Shown here: positions 8,343 through 16,849 of the stretch, one piece after another
Numbering within the stretch: the first letter of the stretch is position 1
How the letters are laid out: each line of letters starts with the position of its first letter
Assembly: GCF_000527135.1 (NCBI RefSeq)
Contig: NZ_AZUP01000001.1
Coordinates: 1,674,001-1,738,000 of the forward strand
DNA: 64,000 nucleotides
Reading direction: 5' to 3'
Source of the DNA: Methyloversatilis discipulorum
Lineage (GTDB): Bacteria; Pseudomonadota; Gammaproteobacteria; Burkholderiales; Rhodocyclaceae
Made by a program: the position numbers and the translations under genes
Notes under the pieces: model-generated
The model's input: the letters and a program-made list of their open reading frames with translations, nothing else
What the model was told of the DNA's origin: nothing
The model's database searches: none

Positions 8343-9359
8343 TCAGGCCAGCTTCGCGCGCTGCAGCATCAGCGGGCGCGTGCAGATGTGCAGCGGGTAG
8401 CTGAAGATTTCCGGCTGCACCCAGGCGTTGCGGTCCTTGTCGCGAACGATCCAGGTGTAAAACTCCTGACCCGGGGTGTTCACGAAATCGAAGGTTTCGG
8501 CCGGCGACTGCGCAACCTGGAAGACGTCGGTGGCATTGACCGGGTAGAACTTCGCCAACGTCGGCGAAACCGCCACGGTGCTGTTGTCGTCGGTACCGCG
8601 GTAGTTGTGGAAGGTGATGCCGCCATAACGGAACGACTCGAAGGCGTTGCCCTCGCGCAGTTCGGCTGCCGCCGTCCAGTTCAGGTAGGTCTGACGTACG
8701 TTCGCGTGATTCGTCAGCGCGTCGTAGAAGTCGTCGCCGGCCAGGCAATGCACCTGTGTGACGCCATCCACCCATGAGCCCTCGGAAGCGCGAGCCATGG
8801 CACGAACAACCGCCGTGCACTTCTTGCGCACGTCAGTGGTTTCGACATCGAGTTCGAAATCGATCTCCGCCGGCTGCGTGATGCCCCATTCGTCGTACCA
8901 GTTGCGGATGACCGTATTGTCAGCGTCCAGGACGATGCCCTGCACGGCGCCCAGGCGCATGCGCTCCAGCGTCAGTTCGAGATCGCGCAGCAGATTGGTC
9001 TGGCGACGCGCAACTTCTTCGATCACCTGCTGAAGCTCGGTGCTCGAACCGAAGGCGCGGATGCCATCGACCTCGGCTGCGAGCAGCTTGTCGCCCTTGG
9101 CAAGGCGAACCGTGCGGAAGTCGCGGATGTCGCGCTTGTCGGCGTCGGCAACCTTCGGCGGCGCCCCGCGCTCGCTGGTCTGGATGACCGAAAGCTTGCC
9201 GTTCTGGCGCTCGATCGACACCGATGCCGTGCGCACCGGCTTCGGGGTGAAGAGGTTCTGCGAGCGCAGGAAGGTGGGCAGGTGCGGGCGCTTGTTGATC
9301 GCCGCCGTCATGTCGACCATGTTGAAAGCACGGTCGTTGAAGATGTCCATGTGAGCCAT
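8343..9359 (-). CDS. Major capsid protein (lambda gpE family)
   Basis: A 338-residue protein of the usual size for lambda gpE. Family marks are FNDRAFNMVDMTAAINKRP near the N terminus, a long helix rich in charged residues around 110-135, IVRNWYDEWGI-like segments, and the C-terminal IVRDKDRNAWVQPEIFSYPL. It folds as the HK97 shell protein and is preceded by the decoration protein gene. The start at 9359 is preceded by GGAGACC, a good ribosome binding site. Confidence 0.92.
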   Translation of the reverse strand: MAHMDIFNDRAFNMVDMTAAINKRPHLPTFLRSQNLFTPKPVRTASVSIERQNGKLSVIQTSERGAPPKVADADKRDIRDFRTVRLAKGDKLLAAEVDGIRAFGSSTELQQVIEEVARRQTNLLRDLELTLERMRLGAVQGIVLDADNTVIRNWYDEWGITQPAEIDFELDVETTDVRKKCTAVVRAMARASEGSWVDGVTQVHCLAGDDFYDALTNHANVRQTYLNWTAAAELREGNAFESFRYGGITFHNYRGTDDNSTVAVSPTLAKFYPVNATDVFQVAQSPAETFDFVNTPGQEFYTWIVRDKDRNAWVQPEIFSYPLHICTRPLMLQRAKLA

Positions 9360-9393
9360 TGCGGGGTCTCCTGATGTTCCGTGGGTCGCCCGC

Positions 9394-9759
9394 TCAGCGG
9401 ACGATGATGCCGAGGGCGGCGAGCGCGGTGATGGCCGCGGTCTTGTTCGGCGCGCTGATGCCGGCCGGCCAGGTGAGGGCGAGGCCCTTCACTTCGCTGT
9501 CGCGCGCGGTGTAGACGGCCGCCTTGTCGGCGGACGTGGCGTCGACGTCGTCATAGAGCACGCCAGCGGCGGTCTGCGAGCCGTCGGACGCGCCCGGCGT
9601 GAGCACGGTCAGCTTGCTGCTGGCGGTGATGCGGCCCAGCACGGTGCCCGGCACCAGCTTGTTGCCGGCGAGCAGCGTGCCGACTTCGCGCGAGCGGTGG
9701 CCATTGGCCTCGCTCAGGATGTATTCCGCGGTGTGGCGGCCTTCGGTGAGAACAGTCAT
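9394..9759 (-). CDS. Head decoration protein (gpD-like)
   Basis: A 121-residue protein starting at 9759. The N terminus TEGRHTAEYILSEANGHRSR and the LVPGTVLGRITASSK motif are characteristic of the lambda gpD / HDPD family, trimers that cement the expanded shell. The order protease-decoration-capsid is the same as lambda C-D-E. The intergenic region with the capsid gene holds no other feature. Confidence 0.9.
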   Translation of the reverse strand: MTVLTEGRHTAEYILSEANGHRSREVGTLLAGNKLVPGTVLGRITASSKLTVLTPGASDGSQTAAGVLYDDVDATSADKAAVYTARDSEVKGLALTWPAGISAPNKTAAITALAALGIIVR

Positions 9760-9798
9760 GATTTCGTCTCCAGTTCAGGTGGATGGGCAGGCAAACGG

Positions 9799-10185
9799 TC
9801 AGGCCGTGCCGTGCGCGCGATCCCACATGGATGCGATCGCCTTCGGGTCGGACTCCGAGCCCTTGGACTCGCCCGCCCGGACATCGGGGTTCGGCACGTT
9901 GGCCATGGCAGCCGCGAAGCCATTGGCAGCACCGGCGGCCGGCGCGGCCTTCGGGGCAGCGGCGAGAATCGCGGCCGACTGCTCGACCGACAGACCGGTG
10001 CTGACGCACTGCAGGGCCAGCGCGCCGCGGTCCTTGGCTTCGTCGTGCGACAGGATTGCGGATGCACGTTCGCGTTCCGCCTTGGCACCTTCTTCGCGGC
10101 CGCGGGCGTGCGCGGCGTCCAGATCGGCCTGGGTGAAGGTGGCGGCGGGCGCTTGCGAACCCGCCTGTGCTTGGGTGCCGGACAT
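9799..10185 (-). CDS. Capsid scaffold protein from internal start (Nu3-like)
   Basis: In frame within the protease gene, an ATG at 10185 (Met315 of the long form) is preceded by AAAGGAG eight bases upstream, the best ribosome binding site in this part of the operon. Translation from it would give a 128-residue helical, Ala/Glu-rich protein identical to the protease C terminus. This is how lambda makes Nu3 from gene C. Use of the start is inferred, but the match of Shine-Dalgarno, spacing and domain boundary is good. Confidence 0.75.
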   Translation of the reverse strand: MSGTQAQAGSQAPAATFTQADLDAAHARGREEGAKAERERASAILSHDEAKDRGALALQCVSTGLSVEQSAAILAAAPKAAPAAGAANGFAAAMANVPNPDVRAGESKGSESDPKAIASMWDRAHGTA

Positions 10186-11127
10186 GGTGGTGTCTCCTTT
10201 CTGCTCGGCGGTGGCTCGGGCGGGCTGCCCGTAGGAACGAGTCGGGCGGCGTGCCGCCAACTCGGAAATCAACTGGTCGGTGGTCGACACGCGGTCCGCC
10301 AGGCCGGCCGCGACGGCGGCGACACCGCGGAACACGCGCGCTTCGGTCTTGCGGATGCCTTCGTCGGTCATGCGCGGGCGGTGCTGCAGCACGGCGCCCA
10401 CGAACTGGCTGTAGAGGTCGTCGACCTCGGCCTGCAGCTCAGCCTGCACGGCGGCCGACAGCACCTCGAACTGATTGCCGTCGACCTTGTGGGCACCGGC
10501 GAAGATGTGCGTCACCTTGATGCCTTCGTTCGCCAGCAGGCGCGACACTTCGACGTGGCGCATGACGACACCGATGGAGCCGGCATAGCCGGTGCGGCTG
10601 ACCACCACTTCATCGGCTGCGGACGCGCCCAGATATGCAGCGCTGGCGGCCATGCCGTCGGCGATGGCAATGAGCGGCTTCTTGCCGCGCAGGTCGAACA
10701 TGCGCTGCCCGTACTCGAAGGCGCCCTGCACTTCGCCGCCCGGGCTGTCGTAGACCTGCAGCACGGCATGGACGTCCGGGTTCTGCATGGCGTGCTCGGT
10801 TGCCATGGACAGATCGTTGTAGCCCAGCAGCAGCGTGCAATCGGCGTCGAGCTTGGTGCGATGGACGAGCGCGCCGCTCGCGGACACGATGGCCACGCCT
10901 TCGACGACGGAATAGCCGGGCCAGCCGGCTTCTTTCACGCGCTCGCCGCGACGGGTCGAGAACATTCCCGGCTCACTGCTGCCAAGCGACAGCGCCTGTG
11001 CGAGCGCGTCGTCGGAGAGGCCGAGCAGGCGCGGGCCGATGCCGGCCAGCAGCGCGTCCAGCGCCGGGGCATGCACCAGTAGCGGCGTGTTGAAGAGCCT
11101 TCCGGCGAGGTGGGGGTAAGTTTTCAT
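9799..11127 (-). CDS. S49-family head maturation protease with scaffold tail (gpC-like)
   Basis: A 442-residue protein. Residues 70-270 form a ClpP/SppA-type serine protease domain with DSPGGEV near 127-133, the nucleophile in GYAGSIGVV (Ser184), and a conserved GAHK segment (Lys214). The last 128 residues form a separate helical, Ala/Glu-rich scaffold region. In lambda, gpC cleaves itself and the scaffold during prohead maturation. The start at 11127 overlaps the portal stop as ATGA. An internal start for the scaffold alone is listed separately. Confidence 0.9.
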   Translation of the reverse strand: MKTYPHLAGRLFNTPLLVHAPALDALLAGIGPRLLGLSDDALAQALSLGSSEPGMFSTRRGERVKEAGWPGYSVVEGVAIVSASGALVHRTKLDADCTLLLGYNDLSMATEHAMQNPDVHAVLQVYDSPGGEVQGAFEYGQRMFDLRGKKPLIAIADGMAASAAYLGASAADEVVVSRTGYAGSIGVVMRHVEVSRLLANEGIKVTHIFAGAHKVDGNQFEVLSAAVQAELQAEVDDLYSQFVGAVLQHRPRMTDEGIRKTEARVFRGVAAVAAGLADRVSTTDQLISELAARRPTRSYGQPARATAEQKGDTTMSGTQAQAGSQAPAATFTQADLDAAHARGREEGAKAERERASAILSHDEAKDRGALALQCVSTGLSVEQSAAILAAAPKAAPAAGAANGFAAAMANVPNPDVRAGESKGSESDPKAIASMWDRAHGTA

Positions 11128-12713
11128 GCGGCGGCGTCCTCGCGCTCTTCATCGCGCTCTTCATTGGGTTGCGGGTCGCGCTGGCTCGCCGACGGCGCCG
11201 GGGCGCCGGATGCGGACGGGATGTCCAGCGGAAGGCCGAGGCGCTTGCGTACGGCGCGCTCAGCGGCCTGCTGCTCCAGCACCTCTTCCCAGTCCAGCCC
11301 CTGTTCGGCGCACTCGGCTTCCAGCGTGGAAATGCCGAGGCGCATGCGGATGCCGGCGGCTTCGGCTTCCTTGACCGGATCGATCCAGCCACGGCCAGAG
11401 AAGATGAAGCGGCAGCGCGAGTAGGCGTAGCGCTTTTCGTAGAAGTCCGGCGCATCGACGCGGCCGGCGTTCACCGCCTCTTCCAGCCACAGTTCATAGA
11501 CCGGGCGCAGCCAGACACGGATGAGCCAGGCGCGGCGGCCCATGAAGTAGCGCCAGGCTTCGAGCAGCGCGGCGCGGGCGCTGCTGTAGTTCGTCTTGCT
11601 GAAGTCCTTCAGCAGCAGTTCGTAAGGAATGTTCATGCCGGCCGCGATGTGGCGCAGCGACGCGATCATGAAGGCCTCGAACGCCGCATTCGGACGGCCC
11701 GGCGAGAACGGCGTGATCTTGGCCCCGGCCGGCAACGGGATGATGGCTGCGCCGCGCATCTGGCGCAGGTTCTGCGCCTGCTTGACCGATTGTCCCCACG
11801 CCTCACGCGGGTCGTCGCCGAACAGTTCGTTTGCCGATTCCTGATCGAGGTTCGATTCGAGGAAGGCAGCGACCAGCGCGTTCGACACAGCGGCTTCGAG
11901 TTCCGTGGCCTGGTACTTGCCAGCCATGTGGAACTCTTTCATTACCGCCGACACGATGGGCTTGCCGCGCGACTGGCCCGTGCGGTCCTTGTCATGCAGA
12001 TGGATGACGCGGCGGCGGCCCCACGCCGTGGCGGCGGGGATGCGGTCCCATTCATTCAGGCCGCTGACGGTGAAGCGATCGCGCGCCATCGCGTCGCCCG
12101 GGTGACGACGGCGCACGTGGTATGCGACCGGGCGGCCGTAAAAGTCCTTCTCGATGCCGCCGCGGATGTCCTCGCGGTGCTCAAGCTGCGGGGGCGTCGA
12201 CAGGCGGTCCGATTCGACCAGGGAAAGGCGGGTCGACCACTGCGACAGCGGGTCGGGCAACCACAGCGGCAGGGCCAGCGCGTCGCCGTTGCCGAAGGTG
12301 CCGCCCAGCGCCGAAAGGGTGAGACCCAGCAGATCCTGCTCACCGGCCGCATCGCAGTCGGTGGTGTCGGCCCACGACCGGAACAGTGGTTCCGTGACGT
12401 TCGCCCACTCGCGCGCCCGCTCGGGCTCCCAGCCCAGCAGCCGGTAATCCGGTACCGCGACCAGGCGCAGCACCGAACCGACGATGTTGTCCTTGAAGGT
12501 CTGGCCCGCACCGGCCGCGATGCCGTTGTTCCGGCCCAGATCGCGCGAGCGGGAGATAAGCAGTTCGAGGTCCGGCAGCAGATCGGAATCGGCACTGCCG
12601 GGGAACGGGTTCCAGTTCGACAGCGCGACATCGGTGCGCGACGCGCCGACGTGCGCCGTGTGCATCGACGCCGACTGAGACGGCGCCTTCATGCGAGCGC
12701 GAGAGCGCTTCAC
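11124..12713 (-). CDS. Portal protein, lambda gpB family
   Basis: About 529 residues. Family marks include the N-terminal RDLGRNNGIAAGAGQTFKDN segment, the LHDKDRTGQSRGKP motif, and the core AGMNIPYELLLKDFSKTNYS shared by lambda-type portals, which form the twelve-subunit DNA gate. The C terminus is a charged, disordered tail. The start is uncertain: GTG at 12713 overlaps the gpW stop (GTGA), while TTG at 12719 and ATG at 12692 are alternatives with no better ribosome binding site. Confidence 0.92.
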   Translation of the reverse strand: MKRSRARMKAPSQSASMHTAHVGASRTDVALSNWNPFPGSADSDLLPDLELLISRSRDLGRNNGIAAGAGQTFKDNIVGSVLRLVAVPDYRLLGWEPERAREWANVTEPLFRSWADTTDCDAAGEQDLLGLTLSALGGTFGNGDALALPLWLPDPLSQWSTRLSLVESDRLSTPPQLEHREDIRGGIEKDFYGRPVAYHVRRRHPGDAMARDRFTVSGLNEWDRIPAATAWGRRRVIHLHDKDRTGQSRGKPIVSAVMKEFHMAGKYQATELEAAVSNALVAAFLESNLDQESANELFGDDPREAWGQSVKQAQNLRQMRGAAIIPLPAGAKITPFSPGRPNAAFEAFMIASLRHIAAGMNIPYELLLKDFSKTNYSSARAALLEAWRYFMGRRAWLIRVWLRPVYELWLEEAVNAGRVDAPDFYEKRYAYSRCRFIFSGRGWIDPVKEAEAAGIRMRLGISTLEAECAEQGLDWEEVLEQQAAERAVRKRLGLPLDIPSASGAPAPSASQRDPQPNEERDEEREDAAA

Positions 12714-12958
12714 CGGCAACCACCCGACTGCAGGTAGATCGGGCCGCGGGCCGGACGCCCGGGCTCCTGCGTTGCCGTGATCGCCTGATTCAGTTTTTCG
12801 ATGTAGGCATCGGCATCCACCACGCGTTGCTGGTACTGGATGCTGCGACCCTCGCCGCTGGCGCTGGTCGGGCCGGTAACGAGCTTGTGTCGCGCCTCGA
12901 TGGCTTCGGCGAGCATCGATTGCAGGCGATCAAGCGGCAGGGAGCGGAGCGGGTCCAT
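12710..12958 (-). CDS. gpW-like head-tail joining protein
   Basis: An 82-residue protein, close in size to lambda gpW (68). The pattern is a helix, then GEGRSIQYQQ, then a second helix with DADAYIEKLNQAI, and a short RGPIYLQ tail, the same layout as gpW. It sits directly before the portal gene, as W precedes B in lambda, and fills the connector opening after packaging. Confidence 0.78.
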   Translation of the reverse strand: MDPLRSLPLDRLQSMLAEAIEARHKLVTGPTSASGEGRSIQYQQRVVDADAYIEKLNQAITATQEPGRPARGPIYLQSGGCR

Positions 12959-13005
12959 GACCGCAAGCGTCGCAATCGCCCGCGGTCATTTCTACTGGAA
13001 CTAGT

Positions 13006-13305
13006 TCACTTTTTTAGTTCCGCCGAGTCGTCAGCGCTTATCGCTGCCCCCTCTTCGTCCCAATCGACGAGGTGCCACCACGCAATCTGAAAGCACCTCT
13101 GAGGCGTCTTGAACGGGAAGTGCTTCAGGTAGTGCATATGGGGCTTGATCGAGCACGCTGGGACTGGTGGCCCGTACTCCGGGCCGTCGCTATCATCGTA
13201 AAGGCCGTCGCAGTTCTCACAGTTGCGCGGAACCTCCTCGCCTGCGAAGTTGCGATCGTCTGCACTCAGCTGGTCGGTCGATTCAGACTGTTCGCCGCTG
13301 CTCAT
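13006..13305 (-). CDS. Small Cys-containing phage protein, unknown function
   Basis: A 99-residue acidic protein from an ATG at 13305. It has NCENCDGLYDDSDG, then PACSIKPHMHYLKHFPFKTP, a further Cys and an aromatic stretch (IAWWHLVDWDEE). Four Cys residues suggest a metal site or structural disulfides. It is the last gene of a four-gene accessory block inserted between the Mor-like regulator and gpW. Lower GC than the neighbouring structural genes suggests separate acquisition. No family is recognised. Confidence 0.6.
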   Translation of the reverse strand: MSSGEQSESTDQLSADDRNFAGEEVPRNCENCDGLYDDSDGPEYGPPVPACSIKPHMHYLKHFPFKTPQRCFQIAWWHLVDWDEEGAAISADDSAELKK

Positions 13306-13323
13306 TGCTGCTCGCACTGTGGA

Positions 13324-13515
13324 TCAATCGAAGAACGGCGCGTAGCCTTTCAGTTCGGGGCACCAGTTGCACTTCTCGCAGCGGTGCTTCCCGTTTGGGC
13401 ACAGACACAGCCGGTCGCGCCCGCAATTGGGACAACCCGTCTCGCCATTGTCGTACTCGCCCAGCGTCCACTGGTCCCGCTGGCGGTCTTCTTCATCGTC
13501 GGAATCTCTGTTCAT
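13324..13515 (-). CDS. Small zinc-ribbon protein
   Basis: A 63-residue protein from the ATG at 13515, which follows a GGGTGAGG ribosome binding site. After an acidic N terminus come six clustered Cys residues in CPNCGRDRLCLCP and CEKCNWCP, a treble-clef or zinc-ribbon arrangement. It is probably a nucleic acid or protein binding accessory factor. A longer form from 13608 would overlap the preceding gene and is less likely. Confidence 0.6.
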   Translation of the reverse strand: MNRDSDDEEDRQRDQWTLGEYDNGETGCPNCGRDRLCLCPNGKHRCEKCNWCPELKGYAPFFD

Positions 13516-13540
13516 ATCCTCACCCAGATCGATACAGCGT

Positions 13541-14155
13541 TCAAAACGGCAGGTAGTGCTCCCCGAACCGCTCTTCGAAGAGTGCCATGCCCTCGTCACA
13601 GCGCGCATCGGCGCCGGGCGTCGGAATGCCTTTGGCGCGCATGCCCAACCTGAGATCGAACATGGCGTCCAGCAGGCGTTCGCACTCCACCTTGTCCGCG
13701 GCGCGGAGTCGATTCGCCCAGTACTGCGGGTCGTTGGTGTCGCGGCATGTCAGATCCGTTTCGGTCTGTGGCTCAGCCTCGAAGGCGTTGAACACTGGAT
13801 ACGCGTGTGCCGCCTCCTCCTTTTCGGGGTCGATGTAGCGTGGAGGCAGGCGGTAGCTCACGTCCCACGGCCGGACACCGTCGTCGATGCTGGCGCCGTT
13901 CAGGATGTTGTTGTCCGGGTCGTGCAGGACAGCGCTGACGGTGACATCCAGGCAGCCGGCCTGATGGAACCATCCGGCGACCTCCTCCGGCGTCAGTGCG
14001 CCTTCAGCGCAGTGCAGATACAGGTGGGCCGTGAAGTAGCTGTCCTCGCTGCCCTTCGCGTGAATCTCCGTGATCGCCGCACACTCGCCGAGCGCGCCAC
14101 GACCAGGGCACAAGCCGCTGTTCATTCGAAGGTTGATCTCTTTCAGGATGTTCAT
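13541..14155 (-). CDS. Accessory phage protein, unknown function
   Basis: A 204-residue protein starting at 14155 behind a strong site (AAGGGG, five bases upstream). The N-terminal half has scattered Cys/His (GECAAITEIHAKG, YLHCAEG) and the C-terminal half is helical and charged. No known domain is recognised. A longer start at 14218 is rejected because the extra residues are an out-of-frame reading of a degraded Mor-like gene end. It belongs to the accessory block between terL-mor and gpW. Confidence 0.6.
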   Translation of the reverse strand: MNILKEINLRMNSGLCPGRGALGECAAITEIHAKGSEDSYFTAHLYLHCAEGALTPEEVAGWFHQAGCLDVTVSAVLHDPDNNILNGASIDDGVRPWDVSYRLPPRYIDPEKEEAAHAYPVFNAFEAEPQTETDLTCRDTNDPQYWANRLRAADKVECERLLDAMFDLRLGMRAKGIPTPGADARCDEGMALFEERFGEHYLPF

Positions 14156-14217
14156 CACTTCCCCTTCTCGATCTCGCGCACGTAGTGCGCGGAGTACTTC
14201 TGCGAATTGAGTGTTCA
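14156..14217 (-). pseudogene. Duplicated 3' end of a Mor-like gene (scar)
   Basis: In the third frame this spacer encodes YSAHYVREIEKGK followed by a stop, closely matching the C terminus of the intact Mor-like gene at 14550 (LSARYVRKIAKGK, stop). The DNA match to 14548-14600 starts at the downstream ATG and covers about 41 bases with four differences, then becomes gapped. It is read as the remnant of a second mor copy or of recombination that inserted the 111-residue gene between two copies. Confidence 0.7.
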
Positions 14218-14550
14218 CCGCTCCTGCTCATTCCACAGTCGTTTCATCTCGGCGTTCAGCGCGCGGTCCTGGCGGCAGTCCTCCGACGTGCGCCCGGCGC
14301 AGTCCACCGCTGGCGCTTTGTGACCGCAATCCCAGCACATGTAGTAGCACGGCCCTTCGAGCGGCGTGGCGCCGGCCTTCGTCGCCCGCGCCCATTCGCC
14401 CACCAACTGCGGCACGGTCTCGTCACCACGCCTTCTAATGGCGATTGGCATCTGCGGCTTCATGTTGTAGCTGCCGCACTTAGGGCACGGCTCCATGGGC
14501 TGTCCGTACACCCACTCAGCGCGCTTCGCTGGGTCATTCATCATGTCCAT
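14215..14550 (-). CDS. Zinc-ribbon accessory protein
   Basis: A 111-residue protein starting at the ATG at 14550 that overlaps the mor stop (TGATG), with AAGGGG five bases before it. Two CX2C pairs (CPKCGSYNM and CWDCGHKAP) are separated by a basic linker, and later Cys residues follow. This resembles Lar-like and other phage zinc-ribbon proteins, but no specific function can be assigned. It is the first gene of the accessory block. Confidence 0.6.
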   Translation of the reverse strand: MDMMNDPAKRAEWVYGQPMEPCPKCGSYNMKPQMPIAIRRRGDETVPQLVGEWARATKAGATPLEGPCYYMCWDCGHKAPAVDCAGRTSEDCRQDRALNAEMKRLWNEQER

Positions 14551-14834
14551 CACTTCCCCTTCGCGATCTTCCGCACGTAGCGCGCGGATAGGTTGTGTTC
14601 ACGTCCCAGTTCGTTGGCATTTCGGCCGTTGAAGCGGCGCCGGATGTCGGCGTCGCGCGCGGACGTGTCCTGCCGTCGCCGGATGTAGGTCAGTTCGCTG
14701 CCGCCGGCACGGAAGCGCAGCCGGTGTTCGAGGCCTTTCCACACTTCGACGGTGACGTCGTCAGGCACGCTCAGGCGGCGGTGCTGGGCGGCGAGTTCTT
14801 CACGGATGACGTCGAGGAGTTCTTCGCGGGCCAT
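14550..14834 (-). CDS. Mor transcription activator family protein
   Basis: A 94-residue protein that starts three bases after the terL stop. The C-terminal helix-turn-helix (RRFNGRNANELGREHNLSARYVRKI) is that of the Mor/C family, which activates middle or late promoters in Mu. The N-terminal part is a helical dimerisation region (LLDVIREELAAQ). Its position inside the packaging operon, downstream of terL, is unusual for a late activator and could allow self-amplification of late transcription. That role is inferred. Confidence 0.72.
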   Translation of the reverse strand: MAREELLDVIREELAAQHRRLSVPDDVTVEVWKGLEHRLRFRAGGSELTYIRRRQDTSARDADIRRRFNGRNANELGREHNLSARYVRKIAKGK

Positions 14835-14836
14835 GG

Positions 14837-16849
14837 TCAGCCGATCATCGATATGGGTGAGAAAAGGTCGCTGTCGTCGTTGCGCGGGCGCGACTGCGGC
14901 ATGGGCGCCGGCATCGGTACCGGGTCGCGGCGACCGTCGAGCGAGGGCGCGGGCTCATCCTGCTCATCGCGTGCGCGGGCGGCGGCGATGCGCTCGCTGG
15001 CGGCCTGGACGGCGCCGGGGCTGGACAGCGCGCGCAGTTCGCGCTCGCGCCGGTCCCAGTCGTCGCGGTTGTGCCGATGCAGGCGCAGTTCCGGGTGCAG
15101 GGCGGCGGCATAGGAGTAGGTGTAGGTGTCCAGCGGCTCATTGCGCACGCCGGTCTTCTTCTCGAACCGGTTCTTCTTCGGGTTGTAGACCTCGGACACA
15201 AGGCCCTTGAAGTAGAAGTCGTCCAGATCCTCGCTCAGGTGCACGAGGCGATCGGCGATCTGCTTGTCGTGGTCGGTCGAAAGGCGCGCGTACAGCTGGT
15301 GCTTGATGGCGACCGTGCCGACCTGGTAGATGAGCAGGCCGCGACGGTCTGACTTGCCGCTGCGCTTCGTGTCTTCGAGCCTTCCCTTGCCGAGCGCAGG
15401 CGCGTTGTTCTGCGGCGACCCGAAAATGCACATGGGACGGGTAATGCGACCGCTACGGACGAAATCCTTCACCGATTCCGTGCGGTGGCCACCGGCGTCG
15501 ATGGCGGTGGCGAGCACCTGCAGCGTGCCGCCCCATTCGTGTTCGATAGGTCGGCTGAGCAGTTCGACAAGACTGTCCCACACCTCGCCGGCCTCGGGGT
15601 CGCCCGGCAGTTCGACGTAGTCAAGGGTCCATGAGGCCATGCTTCGGCCCCAGCCGGTGATGTGAACGGCAAGCCGGCTGTCCTGGGTGTCCACGCCTGC
15701 GGTGACTGCGAGCACGCCGGCCGGGGCGTGGCGAAGCTTGTAAGGCTCTGTCCGGTCCTTGATGAGGCTGACTTTCGCCTTTCGCATGGACGGGTCTTCG
15801 TACGGCTCCGCCAGGCGGTCATTGGTGAAGGTTTTGGTCTTCTCCGGGTCGCCCTGGGCTTCGAGCCAGTCCTGGGCCATCTGTGCCCAGCTGGGGCCAA
15901 GGTCCGGCTGGTAGTACAGACAGTTGATGTGGTAGCTGCGCATTTCCGCGTCGGGGTTCGCAGCGACCCAGCGGCCGAACGCGATCATCTGGCGCTTGTG
16001 GTGCTCTTCGATGATGCAGCCGTTCTCGCGGCAGACGTACCAGGCGCGCTTGCCGCCTTCGGACCACTGCAGGCCCTTCCATTCCAGGTGCTGCATTTCG
16101 CCGCAGTGCGGGCACGGCACGTGATAGCGCCGCTGGTCACCCTTCAGGAACAGTTCGTGGATGCGGCTCACGCCCAGCAGTTCGGGCGTGCTGATGTACA
16201 GGCGCTTGTAGTTCAGCGGATAGGCCGAGGTGCGGCCTTCCAGCATCTTCATCGGGTCGCCGCCGCCGACCAGATTGCGGGCGAACTCGTCGACCTCGTC
16301 GACGATGAGCCGGAAAACGGTCGAGGACTTCAGGCGCTGCGGACTGCCGGCGTGCTCAATGTTCAGTTGCCCGCCGAGAAAGTCCTTGAACTCGCGGGTG
16401 TTCGAGGCGTCGCGGCTGGACAGGCTGACGAGGGTGTTGCGCACCGCTTCGCAGGCTTCCAGCATGGGGTTCAACTTCTGGTTGATCCACTTGCGCATCG
16501 ACACTTCGCCGGGCAGCGCGTACATGATCGGGCCCGGGTCGTGCTCCATGCAGTAGCCGACGACGTTGGTGCCGACGGCGGACTTCCCGAACTGGATCGG
16601 GAACATGAGCGCGACATCTTTCACCGGGCTGCGGGCGCTCATGCAGTCCATGGGCTCGCGCAGCGGCGGGTTGTTGTCGGTGACCCACCGGCCGGCCTTC
16701 GCACCGCTCTTCGTGGTGAGGTGGATCTTCGCGTCGGACCACTGGCTGACGGTCAGGTTTTCCCGCGGGGCGATGGCATTCGCGGCGATGCGCTGAAGCA
16801 GCGCGCGCACGTCGGCATAGCCCTCGCGTGTGACGGGTGCGGTCTGCAT
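14837..16849 (-). CDS. Terminase large subunit, gpA family
   Basis: A 670-residue packaging motor. The ATPase motif is FPIQFGKSAVG (residues 84-92), Walker B is FRLIVDEVDEF (179-189, Asp184/Glu185), and a zinc-binding CPHCG follows the ATPase domain, as in lambda gpA. The nuclease half contains GVDTQDSRLAVHITGWG. The last 80 residues are disordered and Arg/Pro/Met-rich. The ATG at 16849 overlaps the radical SAM stop. Unlike lambda, it is separated from the small subunit by four or five genes. Confidence 0.95.
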   Translation of the reverse strand: MQTAPVTREGYADVRALLQRIAANAIAPRENLTVSQWSDAKIHLTTKSGAKAGRWVTDNNPPLREPMDCMSARSPVKDVALMFPIQFGKSAVGTNVVGYCMEHDPGPIMYALPGEVSMRKWINQKLNPMLEACEAVRNTLVSLSSRDASNTREFKDFLGGQLNIEHAGSPQRLKSSTVFRLIVDEVDEFARNLVGGGDPMKMLEGRTSAYPLNYKRLYISTPELLGVSRIHELFLKGDQRRYHVPCPHCGEMQHLEWKGLQWSEGGKRAWYVCRENGCIIEEHHKRQMIAFGRWVAANPDAEMRSYHINCLYYQPDLGPSWAQMAQDWLEAQGDPEKTKTFTNDRLAEPYEDPSMRKAKVSLIKDRTEPYKLRHAPAGVLAVTAGVDTQDSRLAVHITGWGRSMASWTLDYVELPGDPEAGEVWDSLVELLSRPIEHEWGGTLQVLATAIDAGGHRTESVKDFVRSGRITRPMCIFGSPQNNAPALGKGRLEDTKRSGKSDRRGLLIYQVGTVAIKHQLYARLSTDHDKQIADRLVHLSEDLDDFYFKGLVSEVYNPKKNRFEKKTGVRNEPLDTYTYSYAAALHPELRLHRHNRDDWDRRERELRALSSPGAVQAASERIAAARARDEQDEPAPSLDGRRDPVPMPAPMPQSRPRNDDSDLFSPISMIG

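Noticed and set aside
14156-14218. N-terminal extension of the 204-residue accessory protein to 14218
   Set aside because: The extra 21 residues read out of frame through a degraded Mor C terminus; the internal ATG at 14155 has an excellent ribosome binding site.
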